Notes under the pieces: generated by a model | Database searches by the model: none | What the model was told of the DNA's origin: nothing | What the model saw: only the letters and a program-made list of their open reading frames with translations | Source: Adiantum capillus-veneris | Lineage: Eukaryota > Streptophyta > Polypodiopsida > Polypodiales > Pteridaceae | DNA: 64,000 bases | Direction of reading: 5' to 3' | NCBI GenBank assembly: GCA_014529385.2 | Contig: CM043948.1 | Span: forward strand, 21,947,951-22,011,950 | Shown: one piece after another, positions 10,040 through 20,311 of the stretch | Layout of the letters: each line of letters opens with the position of its first letter | Numbering within the stretch: the first letter of the stretch is position 1 | Position numbers and translations under genes: made by a program

Positions 10040-11932
10040 CTACTTTTTCTCGAGAGTCAGTTCTTTCTGAAGTTCTTGCATTTGCTCTTCATAGAGTCGA
10101 CTCTTGGAAATGATTTGAGTGGAGCTCGTAGCTCTAACAATAGGAGGTGATGCTCGCAGCCTCTGGATGGTTTGATCTTTGACTTTTAGTTGGTCCTTGA
10201 GCTCAAGGACTTCATCCAGGCTTGCTTCTTGTTCTATCTCTTCTCTTTCCTTGGCATTCCTCATGGCCTCTACTTCTTTCGTTTCTTCTGCCAGTTGTAG
10301 TGTCAGATTATCTCTTTCTTTCTCGGCATCTCGCAATGACTTGCTGAGCTGCTGACACTCTTCTTCAGCTGCTTGTATTCTTTTTGCTTCTTCCTGATTT
10401 TCTTCTTCCATTGCTTGGCAGTTTTGTAGAGCCCTTGCCAAGCTGGCCTGTAGGTCAGCTTCTCTCTCCTTTTGCCCTTGGCTTTGTGCTTGCAGAGAAT
10501 GTACTTCCATTTTGATCTTTTCTTCAGTGGCTTTAAGAGTTGTCATTTCTTTCTCTGAATCCATGGATTGTGCCCTCAATCCGGCTAGCTTTTTCATCAC
10601 CACATCCCAATCATTGGAGGGTGGGTGCAGGTCTATCGTGTCTGTAGCAATCTCTTTGAGCTCCCCTAGCCTGATGCCTTGAATCTGTTCTTTAGACCCT
10701 GTCCTCGCCAAGTCGAATGCAACTGTGGCGGCTTCTTCCTTCGTATAGCCTGCAGCTAGCAGGTCCATAAATGCATAGTAAGCCTCATCTAATCCTTTTT
10801 GCTCAGTTTCAGGCTTGGGCTCTTCTTTTGGCTCAGGTTCTTGTCTTTGCTCTTGATCTTCTGCTTGCCTTTCTTCTTGTCTGTACACAACCTCCTTATC
10901 TTCCTGTGGAGGGCTGCTAGGAGGTGGTGATGGCTGTGGACTAGGTTTAGGGCTATGTGGTAAAGATGCAGGTTTGCCCTTTAAGTCTCTGTCTGCTTTT
11001 GTTTTTCTTTCTCTTTCTTGGCTCTCTTGTTCATCTAGCAGTTTTTTCCTTATCTGCTGTACTTCCTGTTCTGTGAAAGGGACATGAGGGATGTTTTCTG
11101 CTGCAGCATCAAGAATCTCGAAATTCTTGATATAATCTTCAAATTGGTCCCTTTGCATTCTTCTGGACGATCCGGACATAGAATCTAGAGATGGCTTCCA
11201 GAGTTCACTTAAATCACCCTTGAGGGCTCTCTCCGCTCGAAAACTCTCCATCAGCCTCTCTAGTGTTGCAGCTTTTTGAGACCTTGTTTCTTTAGCCGAA
11301 ACTTGAGCAAACTCCTTCTTTCCTTTCTTCTTCTCGGGTTTCTCCTCTTCAACTGGCTCTAGCAGTCTTTTCAATCTCGTAGCCACCCTTGGTGCCCTTT
11401 GCGGCTCATCTTCCTTGTCTTCTTTTATTCTTAGCCAATCATTCTGAGATGAGGGGTCAGGCCACCTTCCTTTAGCGTGTAGTGCCCCATAAACCACCTT
11501 GGTGATCAGTTCTCCTGGCACTATATAGGTTGTATTTTTGTTGCCCATCTTTACTAAGCTATCATGTATATATGCCGCATATTTGATTATCTTTGGGGTG
11601 CCTTTTGTCATTTCCCAAGTGAACATTGTGGCAATTGCACCTGGCGGCATCCTGTACTTCTGTGGCCTCTTCGTGCACATGTGGAAGTACTGGTTGTATA
11701 ACTGGCTCATAATTGCCACTTTTGGGTTGGCAATGTCTTCATAGGTGTAATTTTTGTTTTTCTCTTTGTACACCTTGACTTCATCCCTTCTTTTTGTTAC
11801 ACTGTCTCCCTCATTGGAGAGGTCTAGTGCATGGGCTACAGCCCGCTCAGTGATTATTATCTTTGTTTCTAGTCTGCCTTGTAAATCTATTACCTTGGCC
11901 ACTCCATCCTCTTTGATGCTTGTTACAAACTC
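10040..11932 (-). CDS. Unit X copy 1, ORF X1 (620 codons from the first ATG), unknown
   Basis: The frame is open from the TAG at 11933-11935 to the TAG at 10040-10042; the first methionine is at 11902. The N-terminal 160 residues look globular (YNQYFHMCTKRPQKYR; IPGELI-like VPGELITKVVYG). A lysine-rich segment, a proline-rich linker (about 310-350) and a long predicted coiled coil (about 455-615) follow. I do not recognise the family. It occupies the place of gag-pol in an element with LTR and polypurine tract. Copy 2 is about 90% identical by eye but has at least four further stops, so copy 1 is the better-preserved one. It could be a gag-like structural protein of a non-autonomous element, or a captured gene. 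Confidence 0.55.
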   Translation of the reverse strand, partial: EFVTSIKEDGVAKVIDLQGRLETKIIITERAVAHALDLSNEGDSVTKRRDEVKVYKEKNKNYTYEDIANPKVAIMSQLYNQYFHMCTKRPQKYRMPPGAIATMFTWEMTKGTPKIIKYAAYIHDSLVKMGNKNTTYIVPGELITKVVYGALHAKGRWPDPSSQNDWLRIKEDKEDEPQRAPRVATRLKRLLEPVEEEKPEKKKGKKEFAQVSAKETRSQKAATLERLMESFRAERALKGDLSELWKPSLDSMSGSSRRMQRDQFEDYIKNFEILDAAAENIPHVPFTEQEVQQIRKKLLDEQESQERERKTKADRDLKGKPASLPHSPKPSPQPSPPPSSPPQEDKEVVYRQEERQAEDQEQRQEPEPKEEPKPETEQKGLDEAYYAFMDLLAAGYTKEEAATVAFDLARTGSKEQIQGIRLGELKEIATDTIDLHPPSNDWDVVMKKLAGLRAQSMDSEKEMTTLKATEEKIKMEVHSLQAQSQGQKEREADLQASLARALQNCQAMEEENQEEAKRIQAAEEECQQLSKSLRDAEKERDNLTLQLAEETKEVEAMRNAKEREEIEQEASLDEVLELKDQLKVKDQTIQRLRASPPIVRATSSTQIISKSRLYEEQMQELQKELTLEKK

Positions 11933-12131
11933 CTAGACTCTTTTGATATCCACCCCCGCCGGTATTGCTTCGAAGTAGTTGTGGAGATCAATTTTCTCCA
12001 AGTAGCCGGACATCTTGCTTCGTACAAACTCATTGAGTTCTCTCGGCAGCATTGGTAGGTCTATAACATTGCCTTCAGTGTCTTTGAACACACCCTGGTA
12101 GATCTTTAGGTCATTGGACTCTAACAGATCA
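11933..12131 (-). pseudogene. Unit X copy 1, 5' segment X0, truncated
   Basis: This is the end of a segment that in copy 2 (29158-29478) starts with MAASKSPVKRKRMTIKDY. Both copies end in ...GVDIKRV followed by TAG and then EFV in the same frame. Homology to copy 2 stops at about 12131, so the first 45 or so residues are missing here. X0 and X1 may be one protein interrupted by the stop. Confidence 0.55.
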
Positions 12132-12183
12132 AGAACACCAATACATGTACAACAATACATGCAAATCAAGAACAAAACAACCC
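12132..12183. other. Junction between unit X copy 1 and repeat Y copy 1
   Basis: About 50 bases match neither X copy 2 nor Y copy 2. On the left X is cut in the middle of its first ORF. On the right Y is cut at the position equal to 61105 of copy 2. No target duplication is visible, so this looks like an illegitimate joining or deletion rather than a clean insertion. Confidence 0.5.
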
Positions 12184-12366
12184 TAAGGTGGCGAACCCGC
12201 ACACCTTTACATACAACACAAAAGAAATAAAGAATTATGTGACATACTCACAAATCCAGCACAATAGAAAGAATGACATAACAAAAAGAGTAGATTATTT
12301 GTGGGGAGAGATAATGGATAGAGAGGGACAAGAGAGGAAGGGGGAGACCATGGGTGCCTCGTCAAT
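12184..12366 (-). repeat. Repeat Y copy 1, distal part
   Basis: The reverse complement matches 60929-61105 nearly base for base. It continues at 17611 on the far side of the copia insertion. No gene. Confidence 0.85.
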
Positions 12367-12687
12367 TGTAAAGAATGAGGATGCAAGAGAGCTACACAAA
12401 GACAAGCACAAAGCACACAGAGATGGAAAGCTTCTTCTTCTTCACAGAAAAGAGAGTACAAAAATGACTAAGTGCTAAAGCTGAAAAGTAGCACATATGT
12501 ACATGCGGTCACTAAGTGTGAACTCGCTAGAAGCGTACTAGGCTGGCACTATAAGTGTAGTCCAGCTGTAGAATCACTGGCAGAGATCCTCCGTGTCGGT
12601 CACCTAATGCGCCAGTGAGTAAATGCCGTAAGCGGCCAAGACCCGTAGTGGATGCCAGCTCAAGGTGTAGAGCTCGACATCTCAACA
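12367..12687 (-). repeat. 3' LTR of the copia element
   Basis: Its plus-strand ends are TGTAAAG and TCTCAACA. The last ten or so codons of the ORF run into it (stop at 12660). Confidence 0.95.
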
Positions 12688-15600
12688 CTCCCCCTCGAGC
12701 TCTGCATGTCGCAGAGTCCAAGCATAGTCCGGAAACGTCGAAGCTTCTCAGCTCCGAGGGCCTTGGTAAAGATATCCGCTATCTGCTCCTCTGTGCTGAT
12801 GTAGACCAAGTCGATGTCGCCTGCCAACACTCGCTCTTGAACGTAGTGGTAATGGACCTCTATGTGTTTGGTCCTAGCATGGAACACTGGGTTCCTAGCC
12901 AACTGCATGCTGCTGAGGTTGTCACAATGAATGACAATCTGCTGGTCTACCTGCACCCCCAAGTCCTCAAGTAATGTGTGTAGCCAAGCTACCTCGCACG
13001 CCGCAACTGCTGCACCTCTGTACTCGGCCTCTGTGCTCGATAAAGCAACCGTAGGCTGCTTTTTGCTGCTCCAAGTAACAACAGCACTCCCAAAAGAGAA
13101 CATGAATCCACTCGTAGATCTCCTATCAACAATGCTACCTGCCCAATCTGCATCTGTATACCCATACAATGCTAATGGTGCATCTGCTGCATAGAACAAT
13201 GCGTAGTCAAGAGTACCTTGCACATACCTAAGTGTGCATCGTACTCCATCCAAATGTGGCTTCCTCGGAAGTTGCATGAACTGACTCTCCAAGCCTACTG
13301 TGTAGCTCAAGTCTGGCCTCGTGATAGTCAAGTAGATTAGACTACCCACAATCTTCCTGTACATGTTGACATCCTCAACAACATCACCCTTCTCTGCACT
13401 CATCTTTGCATTCACATCCAAGGGAATAGAAATTGGCTTACAATCAGCCATACCATACTTTGACAACATGTCCAAAGCATACTGTCTCTGTGATAGCCAT
13501 ACACCCTCTGGAGTCCTGATCACCTCAATGCCAAGAAAGTAGCGCAACTCGCCTAAATCTTTCATTTCAAACTCCTGTTTGAGAAGACCCTTCACATGGT
13601 CAATCTCCATAGCATTGTCACCAACAATAATAAGGTCATCTATATATATGGTAATGACCACAATCCCCACATCACTCTCACGTACATAGAGTGAATGATC
13701 AGCATGAGCTCTCCTAAAACCAATAGTGACAAGATACTTGGCAATCCTGTCATACCATGCTCTAGAGCCCTGCTTCAAACCATACAAAGCTTTGAGAAGT
13801 CTGCATACATAATCTGGGTAACCTGGATCGACATAACCAGGTGGCTGATCCATATACACTTCCTCTTGCAACTCACCATTCAAGAAGGCATTCTTTACAT
13901 CCATTTGATGCATAATCCATCCTCTAGATGCAGCCACTGCTATGACAGCTCTCACTGTCGTCATCTTTGCCACTGGAGCAAAGGTCTCCTCATAGTCTAT
14001 GCCATACGTCTGTGCATAACCCTTTGCGACCAGCCTTGCCTTGTGACGCTCAATGTTACCATCAGCCTTATGCTTGGTTTTATACACCCATTTACAGCCA
14101 ATAGCTTTCTTGCCACTTGGCAATGGCACCAACTCCCATGTGTCATTTGCTTCCAATGCACCCATCTCTTCATTCATTGCATCATCCCAATGCACATTTC
14201 CAACTGCATCCTCAAAACATGTGGGCTCCACATCCTGTATCACCTTAGCCATGTAGGCTTGGTGATGCGCTAGATACCCATCATAAGTCAATTTTTGAAC
14301 TGGATTTCTGACTCTATTAGATCTGCACGGTCCTTGGTCACTCCTTTGCCCTCTAGCATCTTCTTGTACTTTCCTTACACCAGGTGTCCTGACAGCCGGA
14401 ATTCCAAATTCCTCATCAAGACTTTGTTCAGAACCATTTGAATCCATGTCTACATGTGAAAAACCTGATGATGCATCAGCCATAAAGGGAGGTTCATCAA
14501 CCTTTTCCTTTCCTTTTCGTGATACATTCCCTGTACCTGTTGGTGGAGTAACCTGCGTACGTAGTCTACCATTCCATGGTTTCTCAACAGAGCCACGAGA
14601 AGAGGACTCTTGTGGTCCACTCAAAACCTGTGACTGTGGCCTCACATTTTGTACAACCACATCATCTTTTACATCAGCCCCAATAGTGCCATGTGCATTA
14701 CTGTACCAGCTGCTCATCTCATCAAAGACTACATCTCTGCTCACTCGTAATTCTCGTGTAGTAGGATTGTAGCACCTGTACCCCTTTTGTTCAAGGGAAT
14801 ATCCCACAAGAATACATTTCTCTGCTTTAGGATCCAATTTCCTACGCAACTCATCTGGTACATGCACGTAAGCTATGCAGCCAAACACTTTCAAGTGTGC
14901 CAAATCAGGCTTTGTACCTGTAAACTTTTCCTCAGGTGTTACATCATGCACCGCAGCTGTAGGTGTCCTGTTCATGATGTACACAGCTGTATTTACAGCT
15001 TCAGCCCAGAAATGATGAGGCATGCTCTTCTCATTCATCAATGCACGTGCAACCTCTACAATGTGCCTGTTTTTCCTTTCGGCGACCCCATTCTGCTGTG
15101 GAGTATATCTGCATGTAAACTGCCTGTGTATACCATGCATTCGCAGAAAATCTGAAAAATCATTGGAGAAGTACTCTCCCCCTCCATCTGACCTCAATGT
15201 CTTGATTTGCATATCTGTCTCCTTCTCAATCATGACTTTGAAGTCTTGAAAGTGACCAAACACTTCACTTTTGTTACGCATGAAGTAGACCCATACTTTC
15301 CTTGTATGGTCATCAATGAAAGAGACATAATACCTGCAACCATGTATACTTGCAGTATCGGTTGGACCCCAAACATCTGTGTGCACCACCTCAAGTGGCC
15401 TTTTACATACATTGTGCTCATGTGGAAATGAGCCCTTTGACTGTTTTCCAAACTGGCATGCTGCACACACTTTATGCATACCATCCACCTTGAATTTGGG
15501 CAAACCTTTTACAATCTGTTTTGATTGCATGCTGCGCAATCTCTGCTCATTGACATGGCCAATGCGTTTGTGCCAAATGTCAACATCAGCCACAACACCT

Positions 15601-17009
15601 GTGCCCTGTGCAAATAATGCAGCTTTTACCTCAGGCATGTCTACATTTAGCGTAAACATTCTGCCCACACATTTGCCCTCTGTGATCAGCTTACAACCAT
15701 TCTGGAAATCTTCTACATAACAGCCATTTGGATTGAAGCAAACCTGCAAACCCTGCTCAACCATTTGTCCAACAGAAACAAGATTCTTTGTAATGTTTGG
15801 GACATGAAGTACATCTGCTAAGTACTTTGATTTCCCACTCTTCGTATTTAGAGGTATGTCCCCTACATGAGCAATGGGGTGAGCTTTGTCATCTCCTGTC
15901 TGCACATAGCCTGACACATCTGGTTTGCGCATATCTCTAAACCACTCTCCACGAGACGTCATGTGATTAGAGGCACCTGAATCCACATACCAAACATCAT
16001 CTTGGGTGGAATTCTCTGCAGACATTGTATTCATTACATGCTGCATAACAAACATGCGCTCATTTTTGCTGTCATCTGCATCTCTGCTAGTAGATGCATA
16101 GTTGCCCTGTTCTCTCTTTCTACTTGCTTTTCCCTTTGGACAGTCACGTGACATGTGACCTCTTTCACCACAAGTCCAACATTCTCTACTATCTGGAGTA
16201 TGTTGCTGCCTGCTTGATCGTGCACCACGACCTCTTTGACTCCCCCTGCCTTGAGACTGGTTTCCCCTGCCACCTGTATTGTTTTGATTTGATTGACCTT
16301 CCAGAAATTGGCCCCTGCAACCCCTTGGGCCTCGACCACGACCTCTACCTCTACCTCTGTTGGAGTTAGAATAGAAGGCCTGTTCAGAATTATTTCTGCC
16401 ATGAGAAGAAGATGTGTCAAGGTTCTTCTCCTCAAGAATAAGCATAGAAATCAAATCTTGGAACACGGGGATGTCGTCTCTTGTATTCATGGAAGACCTA
16501 AAATGTACATACTCATCTCCTAGACCATCCAAGCATGCACGGACAATGTCATCGTCTTCCACTGAGACTTTAATAGATCCAAGAGCCTCAATGATACTCT
16601 TGATCTTCAAGGCATAATCATTGATTGAGAGGTCGTTCCTCTTAACATGATTTAGCTCTGACTTTAGTTGAAGCTTCCTGGCCTTGGTGTTCACCTCGAA
16701 CACTCTGCCTAAGTTTCTCCATGCAATGGCGGGGGTTTCAGCATCCTGTAGATAGCCCATCATGCCATCTGTGATGCTCATAGACAGCCAATACATCACT
16801 TTGCTCTGGCCTTGTTGCCAGTCCCTCAAAGCTTTCCTTTGTTCTGCTGTAGCATTTGCCTCGGGAATCTCTGGTTCCTTTTCATTGTCTCCTTCTACAT
16901 AGTCCCAATAACCTTTTCCTTTTAGGAAATTTGTTATTCTGAACTTCCATGCAGGGTAGTTATTTTTCTCAAGCTTCTCAGTAACAATCTGACTGAAACC
17001 GTCAGACAT
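12660..17009 (-). CDS. Copia gag-pol polyprotein (1449 residues)
   Basis: It has all copia domains in the standard order. Gag comes first (YPAWKFRITNFLKGKGYW near residue 20). Next are an arginine/glycine-rich tract and a zinc knuckle (CWTCGERGHMSRDC, about 276-289), then protease with WYVDSGASNHMT (about 338-349). Integrase follows with an HHCC finger and DDE motifs (HTDVWGP about 543, SDGGGEYF about 604, then NGVAERKNR). Reverse transcriptase is next (AFLNGELQEEVYM, ALYGLKQ, YIDDLIIVG about 1119). RNase H closes the series (TDADWAG about 1286, SSTEAEYRG about 1323) with the usual ADIFTKAL tail. All catalytic residues are present and there is no stop or frameshift. One ORF for gag and pol is normal for plant copia elements. 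The start at 17009 gives MSDGFSQ, a typical gag N-terminus. Confidence 0.97.
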   Translation of the reverse strand: MSDGFSQIVTEKLEKNNYPAWKFRITNFLKGKGYWDYVEGDNEKEPEIPEANATAEQRKALRDWQQGQSKVMYWLSMSITDGMMGYLQDAETPAIAWRNLGRVFEVNTKARKLQLKSELNHVKRNDLSINDYALKIKSIIEALGSIKVSVEDDDIVRACLDGLGDEYVHFRSSMNTRDDIPVFQDLISMLILEEKNLDTSSSHGRNNSEQAFYSNSNRGRGRGRGRGPRGCRGQFLEGQSNQNNTGGRGNQSQGRGSQRGRGARSSRQQHTPDSRECWTCGERGHMSRDCPKGKASRKREQGNYASTSRDADDSKNERMFVMQHVMNTMSAENSTQDDVWYVDSGASNHMTSRGEWFRDMRKPDVSGYVQTGDDKAHPIAHVGDIPLNTKSGKSKYLADVLHVPNITKNLVSVGQMVEQGLQVCFNPNGCYVEDFQNGCKLITEGKCVGRMFTLNVDMPEVKAALFAQGTGVVADVDIWHKRIGHVNEQRLRSMQSKQIVKGLPKFKVDGMHKVCAACQFGKQSKGSFPHEHNVCKRPLEVVHTDVWGPTDTASIHGCRYYVSFIDDHTRKVWVYFMRNKSEVFGHFQDFKVMIEKETDMQIKTLRSDGGGEYFSNDFSDFLRMHGIHRQFTCRYTPQQNGVAERKNRHIVEVARALMNEKSMPHHFWAEAVNTAVYIMNRTPTAAVHDVTPEEKFTGTKPDLAHLKVFGCIAYVHVPDELRRKLDPKAEKCILVGYSLEQKGYRCYNPTTRELRVSRDVVFDEMSSWYSNAHGTIGADVKDDVVVQNVRPQSQVLSGPQESSSRGSVEKPWNGRLRTQVTPPTGTGNVSRKGKEKVDEPPFMADASSGFSHVDMDSNGSEQSLDEEFGIPAVRTPGVRKVQEDARGQRSDQGPCRSNRVRNPVQKLTYDGYLAHHQAYMAKVIQDVEPTCFEDAVGNVHWDDAMNEEMGALEANDTWELVPLPSGKKAIGCKWVYKTKHKADGNIERHKARLVAKGYAQTYGIDYEETFAPVAKMTTVRAVIAVAASRGWIMHQMDVKNAFLNGELQEEVYMDQPPGYVDPGYPDYVCRLLKALYGLKQGSRAWYDRIAKYLVTIGFRRAHADHSLYVRESDVGIVVITIYIDDLIIVGDNAMEIDHVKGLLKQEFEMKDLGELRYFLGIEVIRTPEGVWLSQRQYALDMLSKYGMADCKPISIPLDVNAKMSAEKGDVVEDVNMYRKIVGSLIYLTITRPDLSYTVGLESQFMQLPRKPHLDGVRCTLRYVQGTLDYALFYAADAPLALYGYTDADWAGSIVDRRSTSGFMFSFGSAVVTWSSKKQPTVALSSTEAEYRGAAVAACEVAWLHTLLEDLGVQVDQQIVIHCDNLSSMQLARNPVFHARTKHIEVHYHYVQERVLAGDIDLVYISTEEQIADIFTKALGAEKLRRFRTMLGLCDMQSSRGSVEMSSSTP
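12688..12696 (-). promoter_or_regulatory. Copia polypurine tract
   Basis: The minus strand reads GAGGGGGAG directly before the 3' LTR start. Confidence 0.9.
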
Positions 17010-17277
17010 CTTGAAGCACTAAGACAAAATAGCTGCAATCTGCAAAAACCTGCAAATCTGTTGAACCTGCTATCGTGGTACTTGTAACGCTTTCTACACT
17101 CAACGAGTGTCCACAATCAAGCGTTTCACAACCACTGTACTTGTACAGTAAATCTCTGTATACTGCACTTTGGAGACCTGTTTAGAAACTTGTGCGAAAA
17201 ACTCGGCATCTGGTCGTGGATTGCAAACGAAGGGATTGTGATGCTCTTGCTCTCTTAGCCTCTCTTGCCTGCACCAG

Positions 17278-17289
17278 GCTCTGATACCA
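17278..17289 (-). promoter_or_regulatory. Copia primer-binding site (initiator Met tRNA)
   Basis: The minus strand reads TGGTATCAGAGC immediately after the 5' LTR. This is the classical plant copia site complementary to the 3' end of initiator methionine tRNA. Confidence 0.95.
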
Positions 17290-17610
17290 TGTAAAGAATG
17301 AGGATGCAAGAGAGCTACACAAAGACAAGCACAAAGCACACAGAGATGGAAAGCTTCTTCTTCTTCACAGAAAAGAGAGTACAAAAATGACTAAGTGCTA
17401 AAGCTGAAAAGTAGCACATATGTACATGCGGTCACTAAGTGTGAACTCGCTAGAAGCGTACTAGGCTGGCACTATAAGTGTAGTCCAGCTGTAGAATCAC
17501 TGGCAGAGATCCTCCGTGTCGGTCACCTAACGCGCCAGTGAGTAAATGCCGTAAGCGGCCAAGACCCGTAGTGGATGCCAGCTCAAGGTGTAGAGCTCGA
17601 CATCTCAACA
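17290..17610 (-). repeat. 5' LTR of the copia element
   Basis: Same length as the 3' LTR with one base difference seen. No strong TATA box is evident; CACATATGTACATG lies in the middle. Confidence 0.95.
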
Positions 17611-17975
17611 TCGATGGGTGGAGATGATGTCAAGGAGTGGTGCGAGGGTAACCTTCACTCTTGTTGAATGCCAAATCCTCCACGTCAAATTGCACCACGG
17701 CGTAGCAGTTGATGTTGATGGAGGTGGAGTATGTGTTGATGAGTAGCTTGTGTGTGCATAACCTCCTTACCACTATGGTGTGATGATGTCTCCCAATTCT
17801 CTTTTACATGGACTAACACTTCTAGCTATATTAGAAGTGTGGAGCCATGGTGCCTACGCTTCAAAATGCTCATAACTTCTAATAATGTAGAGCTTGTGTT
17901 GTGGTGAGAGAGTTATTGTTTTGGTGATAGAGACCCCTCCTTATATAGGAAAAGATGGTCGGATTTTCTTATATT

Positions 17976-18287
17976 TTATTGAGACGTGACCCACACCATG
18001 TGACCATGGGTCAACCATGTGTGATGCAATGATGCTTGTAATTGAGGTTCACAGAGAGAAAATAGTAGGGGAAGAGAGAGATGGAGGAGAAAGGAGAGTA
18101 GAGGAATGGGGGTTTTACGAGGTATTCTAGTTGTAGCTAGCTTATTTGAGAGAGGAGAGAGAGTTTTGTTACAAGAGGTTGTCGAAGGTGGTTTGTCATC
18201 GAAGAAGATAAATCCGCCACTTATATCAGCAGTGGCTCTATCTTTGGCCAAGACTTCATTTATTATGGCTTTGTTTCTCTCACTCAT
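17976..18287 (-). other. Small ORF kept open in both copies of repeat Y
   Basis: A 103-codon frame (start MSERNKAIINEVLAKDRAT) has a counterpart of 102 codons at 60252-60560. The two differ by substitutions and one codon-sized indel but both stay open. No known domain; the C-terminal third is leucine-rich. It may be chance in a young repeat, or a peptide encoded in the LTR. Confidence 0.25.
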
Positions 18288-19325
18288 GCCCTAGATTTCA
18301 AATCTAGAGTAAACATATACAATGATTTTGTGTTAACACACAAAAGAGTGATTATGAGGGCGTAGGTGGAGTAAAAGATGATTACAAGGTTGGTGTTGTC
18401 GTTTGTAATTGATGAACATAGGCATGGCCCACCTAATTGGCGCTTCCGTAACTTTGTGCTTCGCTTGGATAAGCCTCCCTTGCGTCGTGTCGTTTGTAGT
18501 GGTCGTAGTCGAATGCCTTTGCGGTTGTCGCAATGGTCATCACTTCCTTGAATCCATTGGCGCAAAGCGTGTATATACGAGAGCATGTGCATGTGTGCAA
18601 ATTGATGGTGGATGTAACTTGACTATTTTTGGCTTATGGGCTGATTTGTGAGAGTGTTTGGTGGTGATTATGAGAGTGGGGTGTGTGTTGATGGTCAGTT
18701 GTGTATGTGAGTGTGTGTGTGTGTGTGTGTGTGGCTCAAAAACAACAATTTTCAGCTATGGAAAGCTTGGGAAAGACATTAGAGTGGGAGAGAAGAGTGT
18801 GAGTGTGCATGTACTCTATGTGTGCTGAAAATTGGATGTTTTCAACTCTGTGTGTGTGTGTGTGTGGAGGGAGATAAAGTTTTTTTTGTTGGTCAGAGAG
18901 AGAGATAGAGGGAGGGAGAGAGAAAAGGGACAAAAAAGTGAAAATTTCAGCCAAGAGAGAGAGTGAGAGGGAGAGAGAAGACAAGGAGAGGGAGGGCTCC
19001 ATGGATGGAAGAGGACAAGGTGGGAAGAGGTGATAATAAGAAGGAGGCCCCCTTTATTTGCTTTTGTAAGAAGGTGGTGGCCATGGTTGTACAAACCATT
19101 GAGTGCCCTCTTATTTACTAATATAGTTATCAATTATTTTGAAAGTGGAGCCCTTTGAGGAGAAAATAAAAGAGGGAGAAAAATGATTATCAGTGGCTCC
19201 GCCGGTACTTGAGGACAAAGGCTCCTTACCATGCAATATTTTCTGCTTCAGTGAAAGCTTTTACGGAGATATTGTTTAGATTCTCAAGTGGTGTTCACAT
19301 GCCCTGTGCTTGAGTTTTTTTTTTT

Positions 19326-19637
19326 TTATAGAAGGGGGAGTTTCCATAGAGAGAGGTGGGTTGATTTCAAACGTCGGCCCTCATCGGCATTGACAGAGTC
19401 ATACCCGATGGATAGTCTTGATGATGTAGTGCATGAAAATAGCACAGGGGAGGTGAGTACAACCAGGTTTGCATAGATTTTGTTAGCGTTCGAGCATCTC
19501 ATGTATGACCTACTCGTGTCGAGGCCTGACCTAGCAGCTATTGTGGGAGCATTTTCAGTAGGGATTGCTAGTACACTAGCATGATGCATAGTGGAGATTT
19601 GCAAACCATACAGAGTTTCTATAGGATATACATGCAT
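19326..19637 (-). other. Second small ORF kept open in both copies of repeat Y
   Basis: Here 103 codons, at 58890-59222 110 codons. Both share HHASVLAIP near the start and DKIYANLVVLTSP or its close variant in the middle. No recognised domain. In each copy it lies close to the point where the two copies stop matching. Confidence 0.25.
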
Positions 19638-19681
19638 GCTCTAGCATGGGTACTCATGCTTGTCTACCACTAGAGTTGATA

Positions 19682-19946
19682 GGGCTACATGTAGATCGAC
19701 TGAGCGAGACAGTGGGCGTAGGTTGAGAGAGTCTCTCACATGTTTTCTTGTACATACTAGTAGTTTAGCTAGTAGGACCCGCATATTGATACATTTTCCT
19801 TTAAGTGGGAGAGTGTTGGGTTAAAGGCGTATGTACCTTGCCCGACTGCCTAGGTTATGGGTGCCTGCCCACTATGCACCTTATTGGTTGTACATATATA
19901 CAACATTAAGGAATAACTCATTTGAGCCATACTCCACCCACACAAC

Positions 19947-19997
<51 letters not shown>

Positions 19998-20287
19998 TTT
20001 CCACTTCTCACACACACACAACCGTGCACATGCACTCTTCACATCTAATGTGGAACTTGGAAACTTTTCTCCTTCATTTGCTTTTAATTGCACTTTTTCT
20101 GGAGTCGACTTTCTTGAATCAATTTTTGACGATTCTTCAAGTATGTTGATGATGACAAATTCTCGTGGTGGTTTTTATTATTTCATTTGTGTCTATGCAT
20201 GTGGATCCATGACATACCTATTTTATCTTGCCCATTTTTCTTTCACACTTACGATTTTCATTAGTTTAACACTTTTATCATAAAACA
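19682..20287 (+). mobile_element. Fragment of a copia element 3' end with LTR
   Basis: This is absent from repeat Y copy 2. The plus strand reads TTTAAGTGGGAGAG and then TGTTGGGTTAAAGG at 19816, the usual plant copia polypurine-tract/LTR junction. A plausible LTR end is ATAAAACA at 20287. It contains a (CT)n run at about 19950-19995. No second LTR or internal coding region was found, so it is a remnant. Confidence 0.45.
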
Positions 20288-20311
20288 GGGAGTTATGTCA
20301 AGCCTCCCTCA

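Larger units (their letters stand above)
12367..17610 (-). mobile_element. Complete young Ty1/copia retrotransposon
   Basis: The 5244-bp element has two 321-bp LTRs (12367-12687 and 17290-17610), one uninterrupted gag-pol ORF, a primer-binding site and a polypurine tract. It is flanked by TCAAT (12362-12366) and TCGAT (17611-17615), a 5-bp target duplication with one changed base. The uninterrupted site in repeat Y copy 2 (around 60925) has TCGAT once, which confirms the boundaries. I find one difference between the LTRs (12612 region against 17532 region, T against C). Everything needed for transposition appears to be present. Confidence 0.95.

Noticed and set aside
13695-14273. Long plus-strand ORF inside the copia element (also others at 14446-15720)
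   Set aside because: Antisense shadow of the intact gag-pol frame.
19850-20149. Arginine/glutamate- or serine/leucine-repeat frames across CT/GA runs (also 57918-58204, 48287-48568, 56006-56284)
   Set aside because: Pure by-products of dinucleotide repeats.
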